From: Pohlia nutans
Lineage: Eukaryota > Streptophyta > Bryopsida > Bryales > Mniaceae
Direction of reading: 5' to 3'
DNA length: 64,000 nt
Assembly: GCA_022496805.1 (NCBI GenBank)
Contig: CM040100.1
Span: forward strand, 25,077,009-25,141,008
Shown one piece after another: positions 23,186-34,402 of this stretch. How positions within the stretch are numbered: the first letter of the stretch is position 1; each line of letters opens with the position of its first letter. Both the position numbers and the translations under genes were made by a program. Under the pieces are notes generated by a model, which saw only the letters and a program-made list of their open reading frames with translations, did not search any database and had not been told where the DNA came from.

Positions 23186-23399
23186 TCTATAAATCTTGAA
23201 AGGAGACTGAAATTTTCCTTTTCTCGTTTCATTGCGTGCTCATGCTCCTCCGTTCACGTACTCCACCATTCCGGTTCATGTACTCTCGCATAGTCGAAAG
23301 GAGGATTTTCTTTTGCTGAAGCTTTGTGGAGAGCGCGTGTAGTTGCGGGCTGAGGCTGTTGAATCGTGCCAAGACGCTCTGTGTTTGCGACATTTTCCG
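23186..23399 (+). promoter_or_regulatory. TATA box and 5' exon of the cluster B DUF7869-like gene
   Basis: TCTATAAATC at 23186-23195 is a good plant TATA box. About 200 bp of leader-like sequence follows and ends at a strong donor (TTTCCG|GTAAGAGATC, GT at 23400-23401). The intron contains the palindrome array and ends before the ATG at 24890. The cluster D gene starts the same way at 49084-49367, also with GTAAGAG. Confidence 0.55.
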
Positions 23400-23649
23400 G
23401 TAAGAGATCACTACCTATCCACAACTTCAGGTTCTAGGGTTAGCGTGCACCATTTAGATAGGTCGCATTTTCAGTTTCATCTCATACTGTGCTGGTATTG
23501 TAAGCATTCGGACGGCGCCTTCTTTCCCACAATTGTATGTGGCGTAGCTTTCATTTGTAATCCACAGTGCAGTTGCTCTTGCTTCAATTCGAAATGCAGC
23601 ATGTACATGCCGTTGATTCCCGACATTGTCGCCGTAAATCCCGGGACAT

Positions 23650-24802
23650 ATTAGCTCGAGTCGACCTGAATATGATCCCAGTTCCTCGACAATGGATTCC
23701 CCTGACCATGTACAATTAGCTCGACTCGACCTAATGTGCAACAGCAGTACTTACATTCAGCCTTGTACGTGAGCGTGATCCTTCTTCCAATTTAGCTCGA
23801 CTCGACCTAATGTGCACCAGCGGTACCTACATTCAGCCTTGTATGTGAGCGTGATCCATCTTCCAATTTAGCTCGACTCGACCTAATGTGCACCATCGTT
23901 ACCTTCGTTTAGCCTTGTCCTGGAGCGATATTTATCTTCCAACTTAGGTCGACTCGACCTAATCTGCACCAACGATGCCTACATGTAACCTTTTACTGGA
24001 GCAAGATTCATTGTTCAGTTTAGGTCGACTCGACCTAATTTGCACCAACGTTGCCTACATGAATCCTAGTACTGGAGCGAGTGTCAGCTTCAATTTTAGG
24101 TCGACTCGACCTCAATTGTAGGAGTTCATAAAACTTGATCACCTGGCTTCTTGTGATAATTTCAGCTGGACACGTAATGTGATAATCCAGATTCACGTCG
24201 AACCGACCTAAATTATATGGATCCCTTCCATTCTGGAGACATTCTAAATTGCATTCCGTGCCATTTGTGCTCCTCAAATTAGCTCAAGGCGAGCTAAATC
24301 GCGAGGGCACTTATATCTCATACGAGCCACTGCATTCCCTCCCGTATGGGTCTTCCGTCTCGTCATTTTAGGTCCAGCCGACCTAAACTACCCTGGCTAG
24401 TGATCTTCGTTTGAGAACCTAGAAGTGAGTCATATCTCTCACCCCAATATTTCAACTTAGCTCGTGTTGATCTCATCTGGGAGACCCCACCTTGTACTTA
24501 TATGAAGTAACCGGATGGTGGATGAAATTCTTCACAACAAGTTAGCTCGGCTCGACCTAAAATGAGATGATGATCGGATCTATGTCTCGACAATTGTGGG
24601 ACGACACTTTTTTGGTCTGTCAGACCGAGATTGAGTCATAGTCCACACAATTGAAGTCAAGTCGACCTAAACAAAATCTAGAGATTGACCATACCCTTAC
24701 GCTCGGGCCTCCATGTGTATTGACCCTACATCTTCCAAATCCCTCTAGTTACGAATGTACATCTTCCCAATCCCTTGTCATTTAGCTCGCCTCGAGCTAA
24801 TC
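23650..24802. repeat. Cluster B palindrome array in the first intron of the plus-arm gene
   Basis: About 14 copies of TTAGCTCGACTCGACCTAA-type palindromes lie at about 23651, 23714, 23790, 23866, 23942, 24019, 24094, 24190, 24277, 24366, 24455, 24541, 24654 and 24780. From 23714 to 24116 spacing is a steady 75-77 bp. The spacers there are similar too (TGTGCACCA followed by CCTACAT), so this part is a 76-bp tandem repeat with one palindrome per unit. Beyond 24120 spacing is 80-125 bp and sites are weaker. Confidence 0.85.
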
Positions 24803-24889
24803 AAGCACATAGGAGCCATCTCCACTGTATTATATTCTAACTTCAGGGCATGCAATTGTTCAGGTATCTTCAGGTCCTCTACTGGTGCC

Positions 24890-27109
24890 ATGGACCCTAC
24901 TCGCATGACGATTGCTGGAATCGGCTCCTCCGACGATGAAACTGAGGCCCAATATACACTGGATGTCGAGGTTCCAGATTGTGAAGGCATCCCGCGACGT
25001 CGGTGGAATACTTAGTGTGAAGCTCTGTTCAATGACGCCGGCTTGCATGTTGGGGACGGAACCTGTCATAGCGTCAGCTCTGACCTTGTCCTCGGTGCGA
25101 ACGGACCACTTGGAGACACTCACGTTGTTGTTCACATAGTCCGGAGTCACTCTGAGGTAGACATCCCCCGCGACTGGAGGTACTCGTTGCGGGCTTGGCC
25201 GATTCGGCTTGTCCATATCAATGGAGCTAGCCTCCATGATCATGAAATTCGCGACAACTACAACCGTCGCCAAGCTAGTCTCACGGAGCCCTCATCCTCT
25301 AGGTCGTCAAGATATACTAGTACAGTGAGGAATCCGCCCCGGGAGACTTCCGTCAGATCGCAGCAACTCCTCACTCAAGACTCTATCAACTCCGTCTCTA
25401 GCAATGTCTGTTGCAGCAAGAACTGCGTTCAACCCTTTCCGAGGGACAAGATTCGTGCCTTCCGCGAACGTATGTATCAGGGAACCTCCTTCCAGTTCAG
25501 ATTCCACATGAAGATGGACATCCACAGGCAGATTCACCGCGATTCTCAAAACCGGAGGGTTGTGACTATCGAAGGTACTGATGTTTGCGTGCGAGCATGG
25601 ATGCATATTGCAGGTGTCCCCGAAGCTACATTCTAACGTTACCAAGCATACGCAGTGCAGGGGCGGCAAGCGCATCCTCATGGAAATTCGGGAATTAGGA
25701 AGCCTCGTAATCACACCGTTCAAGCCACCGCGACGCTGCGATGTATTCTAGAGAAATCCGCGGACCACATGCCCCACCGTACGAAGACGCTCAAATCCGG
25801 GGACAAGGTCGTTTCCATGATTCTGCCGGCAACCTTTCAGTGGAAAGACACCATTCCCGAACTCAAAGCAGTGAATGCAGCGTTTGGGTTGAAGGAAGTC
25901 TCGCCTTCCAACTTGAGCAAGATTAGGACATCCACCTTCAGTGAGTTCGACGCAAAGAAACCAGGTGACAATTTCGCTCGATGCGCAACGTGCAACATAT
26001 ATCATTCTCTTAGGAGGGGATCAATAGCTGGATCCCAACAAGCGTTGCTCTGGGCTAAGAAATTAGACAAACATCTGGCTCTTGCGCGTGCGCACCGGGA
26101 GTTGTATTACGCCAACCGCACCCGATCCTTCAACTTCCCCCACAAGTGTCTCACGATCATGCATGACAAGATGGACCACGCGAAAACGACTTCTCCGGTT
26201 TTCTCCCACAAGAGCAAAGAGATTGATGGCCTTGTGAAGTTGCCCGTTTCCGTTACTGGTATGCTTGCACATGGCCACGCCAATGTGCGTTATGCGCATT
26301 ACGGCTTGGATCTATTCTCGCATGATTCCAATTACACTATCGGCTCAATGGCCAGGTTGTTGCGGGATCTAGAGTTGCCTCCTAAGTTTGCATCTCGGGA
26401 ATTGTTCGTGGGATCAAAGTCATCTCCTTTGTTTGATGTTGTGCTTAAGGGAGCAGAGACTTGTGAACCATCGTTGCATCCGACCGCTGGAACCTCTCCT
26501 CTAGCGACTCCTTTGCCACCCGTTCTCCATGTGCAAATGGACAATGCTACCGGGGACAACAAGAATAGATATGTTTTTTGTTTTTGGTCTCTTCTCGTTG
26601 CAAAAAAAATATTTCGTGAAGTACATGTTAATTTTATGCTAGTGGGTCACACCCACGACGACATCGATGCGTTGTTCGGAAGGTGGAGCATGTTGTTGCG
26701 GAAGGAAAACTTTCCTATGATTCCTTTGCCCATGAAGTCCTTCATGGACGTGGAATCTATCCCCACTATCCCAAACCTTGTTGAAGAAGTGCCCGATTTC
26801 AAAGGTTTCATCGAAGACAGTATTATGGAGGGAGATGAAGCACTCATAGGATACACCAAGGCACAACAATTTAAGTTCCACCTTGACTCTACTGGTTGTC
26901 TGGTGTTGAAGTACAAGATTTTTTGCACGGACGTAGACTGGTTGCCCAAAGAAGGTGGAGGGATCAAATTGTGGAAGGAGGATTCAGAAGGTAGGAGTTT
27001 GTGGCCCCGTGGAGTGCCCATTCCAGTTGCGCATCGTCCGATGAGGAACGTGGAAGACATCTCGAAAGGTTTATGTGAGCTCAAAAACCACCTTGGAGGT
27101 GGCCTTTGA
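24890..27109 (+). pseudogene. DUF7869-like putative transposase, cluster B copy, two in-frame stops
   Basis: From the ATG at 24890 one frame runs to 27109, broken only by TAG at 25013-25015 and TAA at 25634-25636. The D copy reads through the second site (STFHSY). Shared features, in order: a Cys pair region (CCSKNCVQPFP), a small-motif region (RCATCNIY), IMHDKMDHAK near 26160, GMLAHGHANVRYAHY, QMDNATGDNKNRY near 26535 and LVGHTHDDIDALF near 26640. The spaced acidic residues look like a DDE/D RNase H-fold catalytic set. The LDN...KN and GHTHEDID signature is, to my knowledge, that of the DUF7869 family found in plants and invertebrates. Both stops could arise by C-to-T change of Gln codons. 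The C-terminal domain lies beyond an insertion, at 28440-29060. Confidence 0.7.
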
Positions 27110-28410
27110 TCACAAGGGGTTATTAAAACAAAGGGAACAAGATCACATAAAGAGAAGAAGAAGAGAGAAGAAAAGACAAGAAGAAGATAGGGAACAAGGA
27201 AGAGAAGAAGAAGAAAACCTCCCGCCGGACTCCCTTTGAGCCCCTTTCGGTTTTGGGTCGCCATTTCTTCATCCTAGCTCGGAATTGGGCGTGCTTTGGC
27301 TTTTTGGAAAGCCAACTTCATTGTGCATCTACCCTCAAAATCTCAACAGCATAGGATTCAAGACCTAGGACTGATTGCGAAAGAACTGGGGCTCTTTTTT
27401 CTATTGCCGGCGGGGGAAACTCCTTTGACACCCCCAACTTTGGGAGGCAATATCTCCCTCTCTATAACTCGGAATTGGACATGCCATATACCGATGAAAA
27501 GCTCTACTCACAAGCTACCTACCCTAGAAATTTCAAATAACTTGGACAAGAAACAAGGGACTGGTGGGGAAAAAACCGAGAGACCTTCAATGGAGATTAA
27601 CAAAAGACATCACACTATACTTGAGTTCAAAGCAACTACTAACACAATGGAGGAGGAGATCAAGAGGAGTGAGATCAAGAGGAGTGAGAAGGAGCCCGAA
27701 GGCCTTCCTTCTCTTATCAATTAGCCATCACAAAGAGAGAAGAAAGAGAAACAAGATGAATCAATAAACAATGAGAGGCTGGGATTGATGTTTGAAGCTT
27801 GAAAACAAGCTCTTAAGTACAAAAGAAGAAGCCGTCAAAGAGGCGGCTCACCCTAACCCTAAGGCTTAAAAGCCCTAATCTAAGGCGTTGACGGAATGAC
27901 GGATGAATGAAGCTCCAACCTCCACGGCGCTCCATCTTGAAGAACTTCCACGAATGAATGTAACTCACACACCACCACGAAGTCAAATGGAAAGAACCAA
28001 AACAATCAAGTCACAAACACAAACATGAATATCAAAGTTAATCGCACAAGGCCAACGGTAAACATATTCAACTCTAAATCAAACAACTAACCCTATTCCT
28101 AATTTTAGGATTCACTAGGGGGGATCTTCCCTCCTCTAGTCGTTCTCCATCCTTCATTGCATTCACTAGGGGCTAAACCTTCCCTAGTCCTTCCACACTA
28201 AATCTAACCTAAAGCTTAAATTAGTACCAAACGACCTACCCAAGGCCTTGCAACAACTATCCTCTAACATGCATATTGTATTCACAACTTAATTAACTTA
28301 AATTTTGTCAAATTACCTTAAGATGATATTGCTTGTTAACATTATATTCATAAAAGTAACGAATAAACAATAACAAAACAAGAGAGCAATATCGTGCTCT
28401 CACAATGGAT
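27075..28410. mobile_element. About 1.3-kb insertion in the cluster B DUF7869-like gene
   Basis: Homology to the cluster D protein stops near 27070 and resumes after about 28430. TTTAT occurs at both edges (27070-27074 and 28411-28415), a plausible five-base target duplication. TGTGAG near the left and CTCACA near the right edge also form a short inverted pair. The interior is purine-rich (GAAGAAGAAGAGAGAAG near 27150) and carries two related CTCGGAATTGG words at 27280 and 27470. A solo LTR or unclassified retroelement is possible; no reverse transcriptase is present. Confidence 0.45.
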
Positions 28411-28439
28411 TTATCAAATACTAGGAGAATTTGTGCAAT

Positions 28440-29060
28440 GAGGACCTCACCGGAGAATTCAAAAGACGCTATGAGCACTTGATTCATTATTGGCGAGCTG
28501 TGAAAGTAGCGCTTTAAGAGCCTGTGCAATCGTCCAATGCTTTGAAAGACGGCTTCTGACCCACAACTCGGCTTGAAGCGATAGTGGAGGATCAATATGC
28601 AGAGGATGGTGACATTCGGGAAGAGTTTGCAAAGGATGACGTTTACGTTGGGCAGATGCGGGGTCGTCCATTGCCATCATTCAGGGTGGGCCGTGACCTT
28701 TACGAAGGCTACTTCGTTGCAATCCGACCAGCAGATGGTGATACTCGGCCAGTTTGGATTGCGAGAGCGTTGTTTGATCCTAACTCTAACCCTGAAAGAC
28801 CAAATTGTGTCCTCATTCAGTACTTTCGTCCAACATCAAGGGATCAAAATGTCCAGGACTACTACACTGGATGGGACACCACGAGAGGTTTGCGTTGGAT
28901 GGTTGATGAAACGGAACCTCCACTTTGGGAAGAAACAAATGCTTTGATGATAGCATGGAAGTCTAGGATCAAACGAGGTACTGTCGAGTGCATGATCAAA
29001 ATTCCATCAGCTCAGATCGAAGTCATTAACCAAAGTTTGGCTTTGTATAATTCTACTTAA
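28440..29060 (+). pseudogene. C-terminal barrel-like domain of the cluster B DUF7869-like gene
   Basis: A frame open from a stop at about 28558 to 29060 encodes YFVAIRPADGDTRPVWIARA, then CVLIQYFRP and a Trp-rich end (GLRWMVDE, EPPLWEE). The pattern suggests a BAH- or Tudor-like beta barrel; this is weak inference. Upstream in the same frame KRRYEHLIHYWRAV aligns with FEPYVQYWSRV of cluster D. Two stops intervene (TAA near 28534 and TGA near 28558), where D has Gln (LQKP) and Trp (GFWPL). Both are single-transition changes. So this is the displaced tail of the gene at 24890-27109. Confidence 0.55.
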
Positions 29061-29427
29061 GCCGCTGTTGATTGGAGGCGATGGAGAATATCGCTTTTTT
29101 GCTAGCTCTATGTGATAGTTTGTATTTGACTATTATTGTGATACTTTGCGCTTTGATGTAAGCGATATACAGTCTGTACTATGACTAGTTCATTAGACGT
29201 TGTAGAATTTTTTTTTTATATTTGCGTGTTTTACTTTGTTGTTGAAGATTTCCATTTCAAAGACTAAGTGTTTTGATTTTGAAAAAAATAGTGGTTGCAA
29301 GTGCAATATTTATACTTTATTAATATATTTACTATTACATTGTACGTTTACTTCTTTGTATATTTGATCCGTTTTCCTTCAAAGATTAACTGTATGTATT
29401 TGATTTTAAAAACAAGTACATATAAAA

Positions 29428-29662
29428 GGTTTAGTGGTTAAGACCACTGTTTTTTTGTTAGCGCGTTAAGCACTTGTCACAGTTTAGGGTACGGGGCTGG
29501 TTGGTTGTTACAAATTTCCTGCCTGCCGAGGCTCACTTAGCAGCACCAAGTCATGCATATCTCAGATCTGCTCAAACGAATTCAACCGGAATCGAACCCG
29601 GACCACCTATATGAGATAAACACCCATTCACAACCAACCATTGAGCTCATGACTTGGTGTCC
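29428..29662 (-). mobile_element. tRNA-derived SINE, copy 1
   Basis: Read on the minus strand it begins ACCAAGTCATGAGCTCAATG with an A-box-like GAGCTCAATGGTTGG. A perfect B-box-like GGGTTCGATTCCGG lies at 29586-29601, followed by CATGACTTGGTG, a body with CAACCAACCAGCCCCGT, and an end with TGGTCTTAACCA. A second copy on the other strand at 44024-44272 shares all these blocks in order. The tRNA-like head is enclosed by the inverted pair ACCAAGTCATG/CATGACTTGGT. Confidence 0.75.
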
Positions 29663-29944
29663 AGGAGATGAGAAACCAGTCCCTTATACATAAGCCTTAT
29701 TTTTATTTCAGATGGTACTATATTAGTTTGGAAACAACCGTTCTTTTCATGACTCTCATTTTAATGGAAACTCCTCTTTCCAATTGGGAGCGGTCATTCT
29801 TTCCATAACTCTCATTTTAATGGAAATTCCTACTTCCATATGATATATGTACTAACTATCCACCTAAATTGACAACCCATTTAGATTCAATCCTCCCCCT
29901 TGAAAATGAGAGATATGATTTTGAGAGGTCCCTATTCTCTCATT

Positions 29945-30020
29945 TTAATGAATATTAACACTTGTTTCGTTAAAAGTGCACATAGGTATGTGCACTTTTT
30001 TTTTGTGTAAATTGTACCAT
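29945..30020. repeat. Fragment related to the 18696-19046 MITE end
   Basis: AACACTTGTTTCGTTAAAAG followed by TGCAC resembles the terminal AACAAGGGTTTCGTTAAAAG. No matching right end was found nearby, so this looks like a fragment or a diverged relative. Confidence 0.4.
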
Positions 30021-30296
30021 TAACTCTATATGATGTCAAAAAAGAACCTATATTCTAGATATGCATATACTAAAATAAAATAAAATCATGCATGAAATAT
30101 AAAGGCATTCATTTCAAACATATGTGTATATTGAAGTTGTTGGGCAATTATTGAGTAGTTTAGATTCTACATAAAGCTACAAATTCTCCTTTACATCTTA
30201 TTTTTTTCAATGTAAATGTGGATCCATACGATGATCCCATGGAAAGAATCTATTGCAAAAATATTTGATAGCCAGAGTGAAGTACGCACATGTTTA

Positions 30297-31705
30297 CCCA
30301 CCTCCTAAAATTCCCTTCCAAAAAAGTTTGATAGCAAAGGGGGAGGGCACAAGGAACCTTAGCCATTTTTGTATGTTCCTAGTAATAGTAACTTGCACAT
30401 TTGAAAACATCAAATTAAATGAAGAAAATATACAAATTTCATTTTTTATAAAATGCACACATATAACACAATCTAAATCATGATGTTCTCTCAAACCTTT
30501 GACATGTCAACAATGATATATCCATGTTCCTCTAATTACTGTAAAAAATAACTAATTCACCTTTCCCATTCTCTAACCTCAAAGAACCTAACCCTAAACT
30601 ATAAAGGTCTTCCATAGGTGAATACACTACTACATTCTTTGCAAAACTTATAGCTATGGCACTACAAATGAGAAATCTGAGTGAAGAGACAGGCATGTTT
30701 CCACCCCTCTTGTAGCAAGTTACAAAATGAAGAATTTGTTTCAAGGAAGGTGGGCATGTTCCCACCCCTTTTGTAACAAGTTATAAATGAGGAATTTGCC
30801 TCAAGGGAGGTGGGCATGTTCCCACCCCCCAGGTTGTAGCAAGTTACGAATGAGGAATCTGCCTCAAGGGGGGTGGGTACATGCCCACCTCCTGTACTTC
30901 TTCAAAAAATAAATTGAATGAAGGGATGGGTATATTCTCACCTCCTTTGTGGCAAATTCTCATAAATGAGAAATTAGCCACAAAGGAGGTGGAAACATGC
31001 CTACTTCCTATACTATAGGTAGAAGACAAGATTGGTAGCTTTGTGCTAAATGATTAAATGTAATTGAATTTTTTTGATTTAGTATCAAATATTAAAAACA
31101 ATAAAATTTAGATATTTATAAATGAAATTTAGACATAACCAAGTGATACATCAAAGATATATGGAAAAAATACATTGTTCCTTTTTAACTCCCTCTTGGT
31201 TGCTTAAAATATTTGAGAAATGTGAAGAGGGTAATTTTTCTACATTTTGATAGTTTCAAAAAGTAGTGTATGTGAGATTTGACAAAATTTATTTATGATT
31301 TTAAATAAGAAGAGACTTTTAATTTTAGAATTATTTTTTGTTTTCCATGCCCTTCACCTTCAATTTTTTAATAAAATATTAAACTCCAAAGGACCAAAAA
31401 GCCCAAATTGGGCCTCATGATTTTTTTAGCAGTTTTGAGTAGGTCATATGTGGATTTCTTTTTGTTCAATTTTTTATTTTTATACCCACATACATGCAAT
31501 GTTCTTCACCGATTTTTTGGAGATATAAAATTTGGCTCATCTAAATTATATTTTTCACAATATGGTCAATTGAATTTTACATTTCAAAACTACAAATCTT
31601 TGGTCCTTTGGGGGTTAAGGAAGGGGTAGGCATGTTCCTACCCCTTTTCAAAATTTAGAGGTAAAGTTTTTAGTTACAAAGGGGGGTGGACATGTGCCCA
31701 CCCTT
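30297..31705. repeat. Array of the palindrome GGTGGGCATGTTCCCACC
   Basis: Near-palindromic copies lie at about 30700, 30750, 30810, 30873, 30925, 30983, 31622 and 31684, with a half-site near 30297. From 30700 to 31010 they are 50-60 bp apart. Spacers there are related (CAAGTTA, AATGAGGAAT, TTGCCTCAAG), so this part is a degenerate tandem repeat. The palindrome resembles that inside the MITE at 18843-18918. It differs from the B and D palindromes. Confidence 0.7.
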
Positions 31706-32038
31706 GGCACTAGGCGCTCCTCAATTGCTGAGGGCTGCCTTCCCTGCCCAAAATACGCCTGCCCGCCAGGTGATCCAGCCGCCCTGCTGGCACCGCTTGT
31801 ACCCGGACCCGGCCGCCCATGATGCCCGCCCATGCATCTCCCTCCCCACCTGTTCCGCCCATGCATCTCCCTCCCCACCTGTTCCGCCCATCCTTTCACA
31901 GAGAGCTCCACAAACAGTTTGCAAAGTCTGTGGCAAAGCATGAACACCACAAAGTGTGAACAAACCATTTGGCTTTGATGCGGTATTTAACTAAATATGG
32001 ACTTTGGCGTCAATTCTGGACTGAACATGGTGCAAGGG

Positions 32039-34158
32039 ATCGGGGGATCTCCCGATTTCCTACAAAAAATAGGACAAATGATATAACAATACACGAGATC
32101 AAACTGAAAAAGCCATGTATACCAAGAAATACTGTAAGTATTTGACTATGTAATGGCTCTGCTAAGAATACGGGGATCCCCCGATGACCTTTGGACGTTT
32201 AGTGTCATTTGGACGATTCATAGTATAACATGTAGCAATGGTAATTGAAGGACATGAAGGAAACGTGTGATCGAATTGAAGACGTAAATCCTTAAAAGAT
32301 AAGGAACTCTGAAATTATTCTACATAGAATTATTATATTCTAAAGTGAATTGAAACAATTTTCTAAATAAAAGTGACAAGTACCAATGCACTATGACTAA
32401 AAGAGTTAGGAAAGAAAATTATAAACCTCACTCACTAACAGTATTCAATTTGAAGGTTTCAAACTAAGAATTTATATTGAATATATGACAATATCCCCGC
32501 CTGGAATTAATGGCGATAAATTGTACAAATTTTGAATGGTGGACCTCTCCATCTATGCCATAAACGAACTATCGGGGGATCCCCCGATAAAACCGTCAAA
32601 AGCTATATACTCATTGTAATGACTGCCTTGAGCGTCAATTCCATCTATACATACAGACTACAAGCGCGGCCTAGCCTCGCGCAAGAGTCGGCGACGGAAT
32701 TTGCCATCCATCTCAGAGTTCAAGAGGAATTGACTAACACTTTCATAGGAGAAAAGAGGCATAATAAAGGGCAGCAACGCTGTAGAGATATTTGGAATGA
32801 CGTTCCAAGAATTTGGAAACTCCAGCTCCCCTTTCCAGGACCTCGGAAAATAGCAGCACAAATTTCCATTTGGCCTATTCCTCCATTGGCTGTCATCCAC
32901 CATCAATATACGATCCGGACGACAAATTTCCCGAGTCCTGAAATCTTTCGTCAGGCGCTGAATCCGCTTCTCGCAGTAAGGGTATCAGTCTGGGTTATGG
33001 CACTTATTTCGTCCATAAACAAATAATAGTTGAGAGGTAATGTCCCGTGGCAGCAAAAATTGAATAACATGCCGGAGTCGTCCAGCAGGCATCGAAGACC
33101 AGATGCCGATATGAAAATAGTTGAGGAGGTTCCGGAAAAACCATGCAGTCTGGGACGTCCACGGATTCTCTTCGAGTCGAACACCGCAGGGTTGATGCCC
33201 TCGTAATCCTCGAAGCAAAGTACACCGTTGACAGAAAACACAATCACATTCTGCAAGAAGTCGATGCAAAGTGTCAACGTGATATCAATTCCGTAATGAG
33301 TTACAATAGCAGAAGAATATCGGGGAATCGCCCAATCCTCTGAGACCAAGCGGATCAATATATCCCACTGTCCTAAACTTCAATAAGAAAAAAACAAAAG
33401 ATATTTGCTGAAAAATTGTGATAGGAAGACGTATTCAGACGCTCCGCACCATAATACTAAGTTCAAGAAAAAAACAAGTATGTGTATCATCGATACAGTG
33501 CTCAGCTTCATTCCAGTGTATAAAACTCTTAGATATTATAAAATAATGGTGATCATGCATCTGCATGCCCAATCAGACTTCCTACAATTGGTATACGTAA
33601 TTAACCTTTCAACTATAAAATTCATTCCATTAAGCATTGCACAAAAATGAAAATTAGACAACATTATGCTACGGCGAGGCACAGAACAACGAAACCAATA
33701 TATTTACTCCCTTCGTCCCAAAGTTATTGTCCAACATGTTGGCTTGGAATTTCCTTGAGCCAATTTCATTGATCATATTCAAAGAAACATGATTAAGAAA
33801 GGTTCCAAATTATGTCACTAGAATGATTCAAGAACATTGCGTATGTAAATTGCACACTAAATAAAATTAGCCACAAGGAAGTATTTCTTTGACCAATTTA
33901 TGAAAATACTATTCCACGATAGGTACCAGTAAACATATCGAGCAATAGCCCATGATTATGGTCAACATCCTAAGAAGTGTAATTAGGAGTAAACTTCACA
34001 GCTAGTTATGAAATTTGAATTCCACGATAGGAACCACTCAACATATCAGGGGATCGCCCGATGTAGGGAAGCAACCACAAAATCCGGCAGGGGTCAGCGA
34101 AGTCCAAGAAAATAGGACTATGAATAAACAACAGTAAATCCATCGGGAGATCGCCCCA
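32039..34158. repeat. Outer cluster D palindromes
   Basis: ATCGGGGGATCTCCCGAT-type sites occur at 32039, 32171, 32571 (perfect ATCGGGGGATCCCCCGAT), 33318, 34047 and 34141, spaced hundreds of bases apart. They mark the outer left part of cluster D and surround the HAD pseudogene. Confidence 0.8.
32660..33250 (-). pseudogene. Degenerate third FCP1/SCP-like HAD gene
   Basis: After an acceptor (CTTCTTGCAG, exon from 33250) the frame reads VIVFSVNGVLC, a motif I with the catalytic Asp lost (Ser). It then needs a one-base shift after RPRLHG to reach FFRNLLNYFHIGIWSSM (motif II). A TGA follows HNPD. The same frame continues to motif IV, RILMVDDSQWRN. The order and spacing match the intact HAD genes at 9024-10274 and 34403-35243. 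With a frameshift, a stop and a missing nucleophile it is almost surely non-functional. Confidence 0.65.
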
Positions 34159-34400
34159 TCGACGTCCGTGGCCGCGCTAGCTCAGACTACTCAGTTCAAA
34201 GTACTGAATACACGTAACAAAAACTGAAACATTTAACAAAAACTGCACAAGAACACAATTACATTTATCAATTCACATCACTTCCTACTTACTGTTTTCA
34301 AATTCGTCTGAACATCCATTTCTGACGGCAACTGCTGGCCATCTGTAAGCGGATTGGTCTTCGAAAACTGCACACGAGCCCAATTACATTTATCAAATTA
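33360..34400. other. Non-coding stretch between the HAD pseudogene and the intact HAD gene
   Basis: AT-rich sequence with no supported gene. It holds the palindromes at 34047 and 34141. A duplicated about 70-bp block at 34250-34370 and 34370-34490 (AATTACATTTATCAAATTAC; CTGTAAGCGGATTGGTCTTC) repeats the 3' end of the HAD gene. Confidence 0.5.
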
Positions 34401-34402
34401 CA

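Noticed and set aside
24860..25273. Minus-strand 137-codon frame opposite the DUF7869-like gene start
   Set aside because: The opposite strand has the homologue of the cluster D protein, so this is a shadow.
31648..31968. GC-rich frames with repeated GREMHGRNRWG
   Set aside because: Caused by a short direct repeat (CATGCATCTCCCTCCCCACC) near 31831 and 31861; no homologue or exon structure.
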